In this document: positions 49,801 through 58,274 of the stretch, piece after piece | How positions within the stretch are numbered: the first letter of the stretch is position 1 | How the letters are laid out: the number at the start of each line of letters is the position of its first letter | Assembly (NCBI GenBank): GCA_964023205.1 | Contig: OZ026839.1 | Span: forward strand, 16,212,386 to 16,276,385 | Direction of reading: 5' to 3' | Length of the DNA: 64,000 nucleotides | DNA from: Lutraria lutraria | Taxonomy: Eukaryota > Mollusca > Bivalvia > Venerida > Mactridae | Made by a program: the position numbers and the translations under genes | The notes under the pieces: generated by a model | What the model was told of the DNA's origin: nothing | The model's input: the letters and a program-made list of their open reading frames with translations, nothing else | Database searches by the model: none

Positions 49801-50533
49801 GGATGGGAGTCTACTACTGGTTCTTCCCAGGAATGATGGTTAGATGAACTGTCCTCCTTATATGACTCTGACTATTGAAAAGGGACGTAAAATTTGATAT
49901 AAACAAAAACAAACAAAGAATGTTATCTGAGATGACTGTAAGTTACCAAAGATATTGTATGACTTGAACAGGCATCCAGGGATCCACTCAGTGCTGATAA
50001 AATTGGTGATATCTGGGAAGATATGAAAGACAATGGTGTGTTGATTGGAAAGGGAGGTTTGCATGGAAATGTAAGTCAACCATTTACTGATCCAGATATA
50101 AATTACTTGTCAAGTTGTTTAGTCCCCAAAATGTAGTGCATTCAATAAATAACTCACATTCTAACTTGAATATAAGCATGTATTTTTTAACTTACAGACT
50201 AGAATTAGATTTCAATAATTGCATATTGATATAAATACATGTAACTGAAATATTCTTATTAATTATCTCACACTTAAAAAAAACTCAATTACACTTAAAA
50301 TGTCTGCTCCACCACAATTAGTAATAACTGGATATATGTACTTCAGCATGATAAAGGTGTTATACATGTACTGTGTAAATACATTGTACATCTAAATGTT
50401 TTCCTAAATTGTCATTAATGATAAACTTGTTAATTTACAGGTGTTGAGAATTAAGCCACCTATGTGTGTCACGAAGCAGGATGTGGATTTTTCCGTGTCT
50501 GTGTTTAGAGAGGCTTTGGAGAAAAATTTGTAA
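28889..50533 (+). CDS. AGXT2: Alanine-glyoxylate aminotransferase 2, mitochondrial, complete (14 coding exons)
   Basis: Class III PLP aminotransferase: transfers the amino group from L-alanine to glyoxylate (giving pyruvate and glycine). In mammals it also uses beta-aminoisobutyrate and dimethylarginines. Exons: 28889-28931, 31267-31340, 32733-32917, 34143-34266, 41563-41657, 42653-42746, 43098-43163, 44058-44189, 44696-44788, 46537-46609, 47941-48095, 49266-49415, 49972-50070, 50441-50533. Phases agree throughout: 1476 nt, 491 aa (human 514). The first residues, [12 protein letters not shown], are basic and amphipathic, as in a mitochondrial presequence. NSGSEAND (about 148-155) and NAYHGA are cofactor-phosphate/substrate regions, SDE (Asp301) pairs with the pyridine nitrogen, and MAKG holds the Schiff-base lysine, Lys331 (47952-47954). 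RGPWGG and FNTFGGNP are also conserved. Intron 7 repeats overlap the exon 8 acceptor (see 43711). Confidence 0.97.
29039..29093. repeat. Short direct plus inverted duplication (hairpin)
   Basis: 'caaagacctatacatacat' is followed by a second 'agacctatacatacat' and then its inverse 'atgtataggtctttg', forming a 15-19 bp stem. It lies in AGXT2 intron 1. Confidence 0.7.
29100..32730 (+). other. AGXT2 introns 1-2, no recognised repeats
   Basis: Apart from exon 2 (31267-31340) this is AT-rich single-copy-looking intron. I see no interspersed element, array or coding segment. An 84-codon frame at 31305-31559 is exon 2 read past its donor. Confidence 0.5.
33096..33982 (+). repeat. 37-bp minisatellite, about 24 copies
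   Basis: The unit reads gaaggttagttctttttgtg followed by taaccttagtaacaggt, with variants ('ctttatgtg', 'aggaacagg', 'tttacttct'). Variant patterns recur in blocks, showing local amplification. It lies in AGXT2 intron 3. Confidence 0.95.
34287..34444. mobile_element. MITE, second copy of the 13624 family
   Basis: The left end CAGTACAACCTCTCCAGAG is intact; the right end ('tttgcataggttttactata') is mutated. It starts 18 bp after AGXT2 exon 4. Confidence 0.7.
35055..35455 (+). repeat. ~34-bp minisatellite, about 12 copies
   Basis: The unit reads gatgtggtcattataattat then atggtcttaatatt, with length and base variants. It lies in AGXT2 intron 4. The single-copy flank 'ggtcatgatagttatatggt' just before it looks like the seed. 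Confidence 0.9.
36040..36655 (-). repeat. Pearl-like element, inverted copy
   Basis: It ends at 36655 with the complement of the head ('gaccatcatggctctcttgtt'). Three or more modules carry 'aggtcacagt', 'agaatgtttgtctta' and 'ggtcaaatcc', complements of the 16527 family. It lies in AGXT2 intron 4. Confidence 0.65.
36660..39160 (+). other. AGXT2 intron 4, mostly unannotated
   Basis: AT-rich intron. The only structure seen is a near-perfect palindrome at 37964-37998 (ccagagacgta / tacgtctctgg around a 3-base loop, flanked by ttcga and tcga). No coding segment. Confidence 0.45.
37964..37998. repeat. Short palindrome
   Basis: CCAGAGACGTA-TTA-TACGTCTCTGG with further pairing outside, a stem of 11 bp or more. 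It is of the same type as the hairpins at 29039 and 55180. Confidence 0.75.
39170..39560 (+). repeat. Diverged two-copy duplication, ~215-bp period
   Basis: 'caaaagggtcgaagaa' at about 39186 and about 39400, then 'atgagtacaaatt' and 'aaaagttatga' in the same order in both halves. Function and class unknown. Confidence 0.55.
40418..40558. mobile_element. 141-bp fold-back element
   Basis: CAGTTGTTGACTAGTGAGCC at the left pairs with GGCTCATTAGTCAATAACTG at the right. The pairing continues inward ('atttaatatgatg' with 'catcatatttaat', 'ggtcaa' with 'ttgacc'), leaving a loop of about 12 bp. The 26-bp array starts 4 bp later. Confidence 0.75.
40562..41016 (+). repeat. 26-bp minisatellite, about 17 copies
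   Basis: The unit is 26 bp (tatatgtgatgtggtataat plus taggga), very homogeneous in the middle; variants 'taggta' occur at both edges. It lies in AGXT2 intron 4. A single related copy is at about 39980 ('tatatgtaatgtggtataat'). Confidence 0.95.
41963..42333 (+). repeat. Unclassified dispersed repeat, copy 2
   Basis: Homologous to 8176-8525 over most of its length, with small indels. It has extra 'gcaagcgtctgctagaaata' and 'ggttggcgagtgtatcacta' blocks. It lies in AGXT2 intron 5. Confidence 0.65.
43302..43548 (+). mobile_element. tRNA-derived SINE
   Basis: Head 'cgcctctgttgtcaagtggt', 'ggtcgctgacttcaaatcac', B-box-like 'ggttcgagccc', and tail 'gtcgaaaaggggcgtaaaac' ending AT-rich. Same family as 7498-7747, in the opposite window orientation. 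It lies in AGXT2 intron 7. Confidence 0.8.
43711..44057 (+). repeat. 48-bp tandem repeat that includes the AGXT2 exon 8 splice acceptor
   Basis: Each unit contains ttattacagactatattatg and catcaagttttactgtatg. AG dinucleotides end at 43721, 43769, 43817, 43865, 43913, 43961, 44009 and 44057, exactly 48 bp apart; the last is the true acceptor of exon 8 (ACT ATA CGT...). The repeat therefore starts with a copy of the intron end plus the first bases of the exon. From the third copy on, the exon 8 frame is open through all units (16 codons each); at the third copy the AG lies inside an in-frame TAG. Confidence 0.93.
44345..44605 (-). repeat. Interspersed repeat, inverted copy of the 24140 family
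   Basis: Contains complements of the family's blocks: 'gtgcaagacacaatttccat', 'attccagagttatgtgccct' and 'ggcaggggtattagtcactt'. It lies in AGXT2 intron 8. Confidence 0.6.
44790..46530 (+). other. AGXT2 intron 9, nothing recognised
   Basis: AT-rich intron sequence. Open frames at 45217-45414 and 46408-46635 are short; the second simply runs into exon 10 through its acceptor. No repeat family identified. Confidence 0.45.
46733..47113 (+). repeat. ~29-30-bp minisatellite, about 13 copies
   Basis: The unit reads tatatgactgattatatggc with ctctcagtat or tattagtaat as alternating second halves, giving two unit types of 29 and 30 bp. It lies in AGXT2 intron 10. Confidence 0.92.
47255..47855 (-). 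repeat. Interspersed repeat, inverted copy of the 4635 family
   Basis: Starts 'ttagctcaccagagtgcaaa' and contains 'ggcctagagcttagatattt' twice at about 120-130 bp spacing, ending near 'gggctattatggcactct' (mutated head). It lies in AGXT2 intron 10. Confidence 0.6.
48240..49160 (+). repeat. 21-bp minisatellite, about 40 copies
   Basis: The unit is tttggtgaacatcgcttaaac (given as 20+1 bases: tttggtgaacatcgcttaaa, c) with many single-base variants; copies become less regular at both edges. The period of 21 bp keeps seven-residue frames open on the - strand; not a gene. It lies in AGXT2 intron 11. Confidence 0.93.
49679..49924 (+). mobile_element. tRNA-derived SINE with target-site duplication
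   Basis: Head 'cctgcctccgtggtcgagtg', A-box-like 'tggtcgagtggttcagg', B-box-like 'gggttcaatccc', tail to 'aaacaaacaaag'. The 9-mer atctgagat occurs directly before (49670-49678) and after (49925-49933) the element, as expected of a retroposed insertion. It lies in AGXT2 intron 12. Confidence 0.85.
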
Positions 50534-50612
50534 TAACATCTTGTTGTCATTTCTAGTCAGTAAAATAGGATGAACCAACCACAGGATAAATACCTTCAAA
50601 CTGAATGTAGTG

Positions 50613-50618
50613 AATAAA
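50613..50618 (+). terminator. AGXT2 polyadenylation signal
   Basis: AATAAA 80 nt after the stop codon (50531-50533), giving a short predicted 3' UTR of about 100 nt. Confidence 0.65.
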
Positions 50619-50692
50619 AATTAGTGATTTATTATATCCCTGTTATGCATCAAAATGTAATTGTTTGTTTAAAACTTTCAATATGTTACTTC

Positions 50693-50830
50693 TTAGCTCA
50701 CCATAGCACAATGTGCACAGGGTGAGCTTTTGTGATCACCTTGAGTCTGGTGGCATCCATATTTTCTTTAAATATCATCTTCTCCTTGGTCACCGTACCA
50801 ATTGCAACCAAATTTTGCTTCTTTTTTTTT
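50693..50830 (-). repeat. Truncated interspersed repeat
   Basis: 'ttagctcaccatagcacaat' and 'tgcaaccaaattttgct' match the inverted 4635-type copy at 47255. The rest is missing. Confidence 0.5.
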
Positions 50831-51235
50831 AAACTTCAAACTTTTATTTACTCAATTCATGTTTTTACAGGACAATAAGAGCAATATAGAACATAGTATT
50901 AACAAACTAAAACGAGGTATAAATGTACGAAAGTGTTAGTTATTTTGAAGTTTGTTTTATATAACAATAGTCATTGATATTGTTTGTTAAAATAATTTCT
51001 AGCACAGCTGATATTTACTGATATACTTAAGTAAATATTATGTGAATGTTTGTATGAATTTGTTATATTGTAGATGTATAGAATTAGTTATTTTTTACAT
51101 CAAAGCTAATGTCAGCATGTAAATATAAACTGTTCATCCTAGAGCAGTCTTGTCTGACCATCTTTGTAATGTGCCTGTTATCTACGGTTACCTAGGAACT
51201 AAGGAAGCCAGTTTCTTGCCTGAAATAAAACATTG

Positions 51236-51603
51236 TTATACCCCCATTAATATAGTGGAGGCTATATAGGAGTCTCTTTGTCTGTCGGTCCGTCCCTCTG
51301 TCTGTCGCGAATTGTGTCCACTCTAACTTTGTCATTTATGGTAGGATTTTTGTTATAACTTACCACAAATGTTAACCATCATTAGACCATGGGTCGCTCA
51401 CAACTCCCATGCCTGTAACTCCAATGTCAAGGTCACACTTAGAGTTCAAAGGTCATAATTTTGTGGGTTTGTTTTGCTGTGTCCTTTCTGTAACTCTGTT
51501 ATAACTTAACCACAAATGTTAACCACCACTAGATGAAGTATTGCGCACAACTCCCATGGCTGTAGCCTATAGGTCTATGCAGCATGTGGGGGTACATCTC
51601 TAG
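51236..51603 (+). repeat. Interspersed repeat bounded by 'acccccattaat' and 'gtgggggtac'
   Basis: Contains two modules of 'gttataacttaccacaaatg' type, 'ctcccatg(c/g)ctgta' and the 'gtctgtcggtccgtccctct' segment typical of these families. Intergenic, downstream of AGXT2. Confidence 0.6.
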
Positions 51604-51896
51604 TTTTACACTAGGCCTTTATTTGAAAACATTTGTATACAATTTTTATCACTTTCTGTTTTATTGGAAAGGTATATTTTATGCTTTGATCATAGTCTTA
51701 CATATATTTAGAGCTTTTTGTTTAGTATTTACATGTAAATGTTGCAAGCCTGGTATATTGTTTATTTTTTTACTTGTATATCTTTATTTGCTAATATATT
51801 TAAATACCAGATGTTTATACAAATGTATTTAGATTAGAATGAAATAAAAATGATTATAAACAAGTTTTGTTGTATTTAGAAGATGTTTTTATCGAT

Positions 51897-52368
51897 CCTT
51901 ATTGTTAGATCAGTGATATTTTCCCTATTGTTAGATCAGTGATATTTTCCCTATTGTTAAATCAATGATATTTTCCCTATTGTTAGATCAGTGATATTTT
52001 CCCTATTGTTAAATCAATGATATTTTCCCTATTGTTAGATCAGTGATATTTTACCTATTGTTAGATCAGTGATATTTTCCCTATTGTTAGATCAGTGATA
52101 TTTTCCCTATTGTTAGATCAGTGATATTTTCCCTATTGTTAAATCAATGATATTTTCCCTATTGTTAGATCAGTGATATTTTCCCTATTGTTAAATCAAT
52201 GATATTTTCCCTATTGTTAAATCAGTGATACTTTCCTATTGTTAAATCAATGATATTTTCCCTATGGTTAAATCAGTGATATTTTTCCTATTGTTAGATC
52301 AGTGATATTTTCCCTATTGTTAGATCAGTGATATTTTCCCTATTGTTAGATCAGTGATATTTTAGCAG
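51897..52368 (+). repeat. 26-bp minisatellite, about 18 copies
   Basis: The unit reads attttccctattgttagatc plus agtgat. A second variant, 'aaatcaatgat', alternates with 'agatcagtgat' in places. Intergenic. Confidence 0.94.
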
Positions 52369-52465
52369 CTTCTTGTGTGCTAGGTTGTAAGTGTAATCCT
52401 TAACCTCATCTTTCTGAAAGTAATTAGACATGGTAAGTTGTTATATAACTGACAGAAGAACTTCA

Positions 52466-54478
52466 TTCAGTATAATAATGTGTTACCTTTCTGTTCCTGT
52501 CCTAGATAACCTCATTCAGTATAATGTGTTAGCTTTCCGTTCCTGTCCTAGATAACTTCATTCAGTATAATGTGTTAGCTTTCTGCACCTGTCCTAGATA
52601 ATTTCATGCAGTATAATGTGTTAGCTTTCTGTTCCTGTCCTAAATAACTTCATTCAGTATAATGTGTTAGCTTTCTGTTCCTGTCCTAGATAATTTCATT
52701 CAGTATAATGTGTTAGCTTTCTGTTCCTGTCCTAGATAATTTCATTCAGTATAATGTGTTAGCTTTCTGTTCCTGTCCTAGATAATTTCATTTAGTATAA
52801 TGTGTTAGCTTTCTGTTCCTGTCCTAGATAATTTCATTTAGTATAATGTGTTAGCTTTCTGTTCCTGTCCTAGATAACTTCATTCAGTATAATGTGTTAG
52901 CTTTCTGTTACTGTCCTAGATAACTTCATTCAGTATAATGTGTTAGCTTTCTGTTCCTGTCCTAGATAACTTCATTCAGTATTATGTGTTAGCTTTCTGT
53001 TCCTGTCCTAGATAACTTCATTCAGTATTATGTGTTAGCTTTCTGTTCCTGTCCTAGATAACTTCATTCATTATTATGTGTTAGCTTTCTGTTCCTGTCC
53101 TAGATAACTTCATTCAGTATTATGTGTTAGCTTTCTGTTCCTGTCCTTAGCTTTCTGTCCCTGTCCTAGATAACTTCATTCAGTATAATGTCTTAGCTTT
53201 CTGTTCCCGTCCTAGATAGCTTCATTCAGTATAATGTGTGAGCTTTCTGTTCCTGTCCTAGAGAACTTCATTTAGTATAATGTGTTAGCTTTCTGTTCCC
53301 GTCCTAGATAGCTTCATTCAGTATTATGTGTTAGCTTTCTGTTCCTGTCCTAGATGACTTCATTCAGTATAATGTGTTAGCTTTCTGCACCTGTCCTAGA
53401 TAATTCCATGCAGTATTATGTGTTAGCTTTCTGTTCCTGTCCTAGATAGCTTCATTCAGTATTATGTGTTAGCTTTCTGTTCCTGTCCTAGATAAACTCA
53501 TTCAGTATAATGTGTTAGCTTTCCGTTCCTGTCCTAGATAACTTCATTCAGTATTACGCGTTAGCTTTCTGTTCCTGTCCTAGATAATTTCATTCAGTAT
53601 TATGTTAGCTTTCTGTTCCTGTCCTAGATAATCTCATTCATTATTATGTGTTAGCTTTCTGTTCCTGTCCTAGATAACTTCATTCAGTATTATGTGTTAG
53701 CTTTCTGTTCCTGTCCTAGATAACTTCATTCAGTATTATGTGTTAGCTTTCTGTTCCTGTCCTTAGCTTTCTGTTCCTGTCCTAGATAACTTCATTCAGT
53801 ATTATGTGTTAGCTTTCTGTTCCTGTCCTAGATAATCACATTCATTATTATGTGTTAGCTTTCTGTTCCTGTCCTAGATAACTTCATTCAGTATTATGTG
53901 TTAGCTTTCTGTTCCTGTCCTAGATAACTTCATTCAGTATTATGTGTTAGCTTTCTGTTCCTGGCCTTAGCTTTCTGTTCCTGTCCTAGATAACTTCATT
54001 CAGTATTATGTGTTAGCTTTCTGTTCCTGTCCTAGATAACTTCATTCAGTATTATGTGTTAGCTTTCTGTTCCTGTCCTTAGCTTTCTGTTCCTGTCCTA
54101 GATAACTTCATTCAGTATAATGTGTTAGCTTTCTGTTCCTGTCCTAGATAACTTCATTCAGTATAATGTGTTAGCTTTCTGTTCCTGTCCTAGATAATTT
54201 CATTCAGTATAATGTGTTAGCTTTCTGTTCCTGTCCTAGATAACTTCATTCAGTATAATGTGTTAGCTTTCTGTTCCTGTCCTAGATAACTTCATTCAGT
54301 ATAATGTGTTAGCTTTCTGCACCTGTCCTAGATAACTTCATTCAGTATTATGTGTTAGCTTTCTGCACCTGTCCTAGATAACTTCATTCAGTATAATGTG
54401 TTAGCTTTCTGCACCTGTCCTAGATAACTTCATTCAGTATTATGTGTTAGCTTTCTGCACCTGTCCTAGATAACTTCA
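52466..54478 (+). repeat. 46-bp minisatellite, about 43 copies, with 66-bp variants
   Basis: The unit reads tagataacttcattcagtat, aatgtgttagctttctgttc, ctgtcc. Four copies (near 53146, 53762, 53968 and 54081) carry an extra 20 bp 'ttagctttctgttcctgtcc', i.e. a partial unit duplication copied along the array. 'cagtataatg' and 'cagtattatg' subtypes are clustered. Intergenic. Confidence 0.95.
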
Positions 54479-55179
54479 GAGTGAAGTAGACCCTGAAGAA
54501 TGCTTAGTCTGTTAAATGTTTACCGGGTAAAACCCATTTAATTGCCTTGTCATACGTGGCATGGGGTCGAGACCATCTCAATGTAACCTTACATTGTTTG
54601 CATGTAAATGTACAAACAGTTTGGGCACCAAAAGATTTCAAAAAGTTTACATGAATACTCTTCACTACCCTCATACTGTAAGAAAACAAACATTTTCAGC
54701 CCAAACATACACAAAGTTGGAAATTTGTCAAATTATCTAAGTTCGCTTTTGTATAATACGGCCAAATGCTTTCATTTATAATATTCGAAAGGTAAACAAT
54801 CACATTTCATAGCTGTCATCTACTTCTACGATTGTCTCCCTTCAACTACTAGTATTTCAATAAACCATTGTTCAGATTATTAGTATACGATATATAGCGG
54901 TGTTTTCGTCAAAGAATACGTTCAAATGCACTTTACAAGTGTACATATTACAGATAAATTGATTACAGTATATTAATGAAGATTATAATTATGTACTTTT
55001 CAGAATTGGCTTCCTAAATGCTTTACAACATTACTATAGTAAATAAAGGAACACACAATCTACGTATGTTAAAACTCAGTATAAAGAATGTTGTAGATCA
55101 TGTTTATAGAGATATAATTATGTACAAAGTATTTGACTAAAATACTGATACATAATAAAGAGTAGCTTGACTTACTAGG

Positions 55180-55216
55180 TACACCAGGGATGCTATGTAA
55201 TATAGCATCCCTGGGT
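55180..55216. repeat. Short palindrome around a GTAAT loop
   Basis: CCAGGGATGCTAT and ATAGCATCCCTGG are perfect 13-bp complements separated by 5 bp, with flanking 'gtaca'/'gtac' extending the pairing imperfectly. Confidence 0.75.
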
Positions 55217-55675
55217 ACACTAACGAGGTCAGACGTAAGGTCATATTATTAATCAAAACCCAGAAGTCTGGCATCGCACTAATCAATTAAAATTCTGAAG
55301 ATTATTTACAGTTCCTATTGTGTACTTTGCTTGCATTGTAACTGAACAATTAAAATTACATGAAGTAGTAGGTTTTTAATTATCTCTCGAAACTTCAAAG
55401 TCTTTCAGTCTCATTTGAAGACAATCAATTCCACAAGCTCAGCTGATGTAGGCGCACCTGTCACCATATTTGACGGATACACTGTACCATCATTATACTG
55501 ATGTCTGTTTCAACATGAACAAGTGTATCAAAGTTCTTGCCAAAGGATTATCTTATCTTGACTGGAAAAAAACCGTAAAAAAAGCACAAAGAAAATATTA
55601 AATGAATTTTCGATCGAGGTTTCTTCGTACATTTATTAATTTGACTTCTGTTGTCATGTGAAAGCCACTTACATA

Positions 55676-55852
55676 CAATGTGGCCTCCTTTAACGGCCAC
55701 CTCCAAACAACAACCACCTCCTTGTTACAGCCGGTATTCTAGCAACCCAGATTAACGTTTTCCTCTATTTTCACTCTCTGAACATCAGCCACAGCTTTAC
55801 ATCACTCATTTGTGTCATTCCCATAGGTGGCTGTTGTAGGGAGGTTGCAGTG
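55676..55852. mobile_element. MITE, about 177 bp, related to the 13624 family
   Basis: TA flanks lie at 55674-55675 and 55853-55854. The ends 'aatgtggcctcctttaacgg'-like and 'ctgttgtagggaggttgcag' are imperfect inverted repeats with 'ggccacctcc' against 'taggtggct' further in. Confidence 0.6.
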
Positions 55853-56099
55853 TAATAGAAATCGTGATTAACATAATATGTTTGTATATAATTGGCAAAG
55901 TCCCAGATTTAATGAAAACAGAGTGAACTGTTTATATACATGAAATGTTGATAATATTCGATTTCTTTTGTTTCAATTTCTAAAGAAGCTATATTGTATT
56001 ACATAGCAAGAGAAATTCTAACCTAGCATAAAACAATACAATTGTAACTATCATGTCATGTCGATATCTTAAACATTTTAAATAAACCGTTATTTAAAT

Positions 56100-56163
56100 A
56101 TTCTAAGTTGAGGGTGCGTTCCTTACGAACAGTTCAATTCTTTCTCTAAGGAGCATTTAGTCG
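56100..56163 (+). other. Candidate first (non-coding) exon of an unidentified gene
   Basis: A strong donor, GTGAGT, at 56164 follows 'aaggagcatttagtcg'. The upstream limit is arbitrary. It is proposed only because two more splice-bounded segments follow at 58254-58280 and 61169-61243. Confidence 0.3.
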
Positions 56164-56394
56164 GTGAGTATTTTTTAAGTTAAATAATATTTAACTTTAT
56201 ATTATATAATTTTGACTGAATTATGCTCTATATATAGAATAGGCAACTATACGTAACTTGTTTTGCAAAACCTAAATCAGCTGAAATATCAAAAAGTAAA
56301 ATTTATATACATGTACATGTAGTCATAAATGGAAAAAATAATGTACATCTGACTAGTTAATTGTAGGATAGCAAAAGTAGATTATTCAAAATAG

Positions 56395-58078
56395 TAACAA
56401 AAGTAGAATGTGATACAGTATGTAAGCTAACAGTCGAGTAATCAATGGTAGAATATTATACAGTAAATTAGCTAACAGTCGAGTAACCAATGGCAGAATG
56501 TGATACAGTATGTAAGCTAACAGTCGAGAAACCAATGGTAGAATGTGATACAGTATATTAGCTAACAGTCAAGTAACCTATGGTAGAATGTGATACAGTA
56601 TATTAGCTAACAGTCGAGTAACCAATTAGCTAACAGTCGAGTAACCAATGGTAGAATGTGATACAGGATATTAGCTAACAGTCGAGTATCCAATGGTAGA
56701 ATGTGGTACAGTAAATTAGCTAACAGTCAAGTAACCTATGGTAGAATGTGATACAGTATATTAGCTAACAGTCGAGTAACCAATGGTAGAATATGATACA
56801 GTATGTAAGCTAACAGTCGAGTAACCAATGGTAGAATGTGATACAGTATGTAAGCTGACAGTCGAGTAACCAATGGTAGAATATTATACAGTAAATTAGC
56901 TAACAGTCGAGTAACCAATGGTAGAATGTGATACAGTATGTAAGCTAACAGTCGAGTAACCAATGGTAGAATGTGATACATTATGTAAGCTGACAGTCGA
57001 GTAACAAATGGTAGAATATTATACAGTAAATTAGCTAACAGTCGAGTAACCAATGGTAGATTGTGACATAGTATATTAGCTAACAGTCGAGTAACCAATG
57101 GTAGAATGTGATACAGTATGTAAGCTAACAGTCGAGTAACCAATGGTAGAATGTGATACAGTATGTAAGCTGACAGTCGAGTAACCAATGGTAGAATATT
57201 ATACAGTAAATTAGCTAACAGTCGAGTAACCAATGGTAGAATGTGATACAGTATGTAAGCTAACAGTCGAGTAACCAATGGCAGAATGTGATACAGTATG
57301 TAAGCTAACAGTCGAGTAACCAATGGTAGAATGTGATACAGTATATTAGCTAACAGTCGAGTAACCAATGGTAGAATGTGGTACAGTAAATTAGCTAACA
57401 GTCAAGTAACCTATGGTAGAATGTGATACAGTATGTAAGCTAACAGTCGAGTAACCTATGGTAGAATGTGATACAGTATATTAGCTAACAGTCGAGTAAC
57501 CAATGGTAGAATATTATACAGTATGTAAGCTAACAGTCGAGTAACCCATGGTAGAATGCGATACAGTTATTAGCTAACAGTCCAGTAACCAATGGTAGAA
57601 TTAGATACAGTATGTAAGCTAACAGTCGAGTAACCAGTGGTAGAATATTATACAGTAAATTAGCTAACAGTCGAGTAACCAATGGTAGAATGTGATACAG
57701 TATATTAGCTAACAGTCGAGTAACCAATGGTAGAATGTGGTACAGTAAATTAGCTAACAGTCAAGTAACCTATGGTAGAATGTGATACAGTATGTAAGCT
57801 AACAGTCGAATAACCTATGGTAAAATGTGATACAGTATATTAGCTAACAGTCGAGTAACCAATGGTAGAATGTGATACAGTATGTAAGCTAACAGTCGAG
57901 TAACCTATGGTAGAATGTGATACAGTATATTAGCTAACAGTCGAGTAACCAATGGTAGAATATGATACAGTATGTAAGCTAACAGTCGAGTAACCAATGG
58001 TAGAATATGATACAGTATGTAAGCTAACAGTCGAGTAACCAATGGTAGAATATGATACAGTATATTAGCTAACAGTAA
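56395..58078 (+). repeat. 45-bp minisatellite, about 37 copies
   Basis: The unit reads gtagaatgtgatacagtatg, taagctaacagtcgagtaac, caatg. Subtypes ('atattatacagtaaatt', 'cctatgg') recur in the same order along the array, pointing to higher-order duplication. The 45-bp period leaves a 210-codon - strand frame open; not a gene. Confidence 0.95.
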
Positions 58079-58274
58079 GGTAGAATTCAGTTGAGTAACT
58101 AGTAGTAACTGGATGCGTTGTACGTTAAGTAGTGAAACAATTGGTTAAGTTGCAAATAAATGATAAACTTCTCTCAAACTGACAACACCAGACTTAAGTG
58201 CTTACTACAGTATTCTTAATTAATGTACTTATGATTTTGTCTGCGTTTTTCAGTGACTTTAGACGGACACAGCT

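Larger units (their letters stand above)
54479..56099. other. Intergenic, no gene recognised
   Basis: AT-rich. Contains a hairpin at 55180-55216 and a MITE at 55676-55852. A 61-codon frame on the - strand at 54504-54689 has no recognisable features. Confidence 0.45.

Noticed and set aside
52466..54478. Regular repeats resembling a CRISPR array
   Set aside because: Units are head-to-tail without unique spacers, no cas genes, and the genome is eukaryotic.
56736..57368. 210-codon - strand open frame
   Set aside because: Translation of the 45-bp array with a 15-residue period; no start context or flanking coding sequence.
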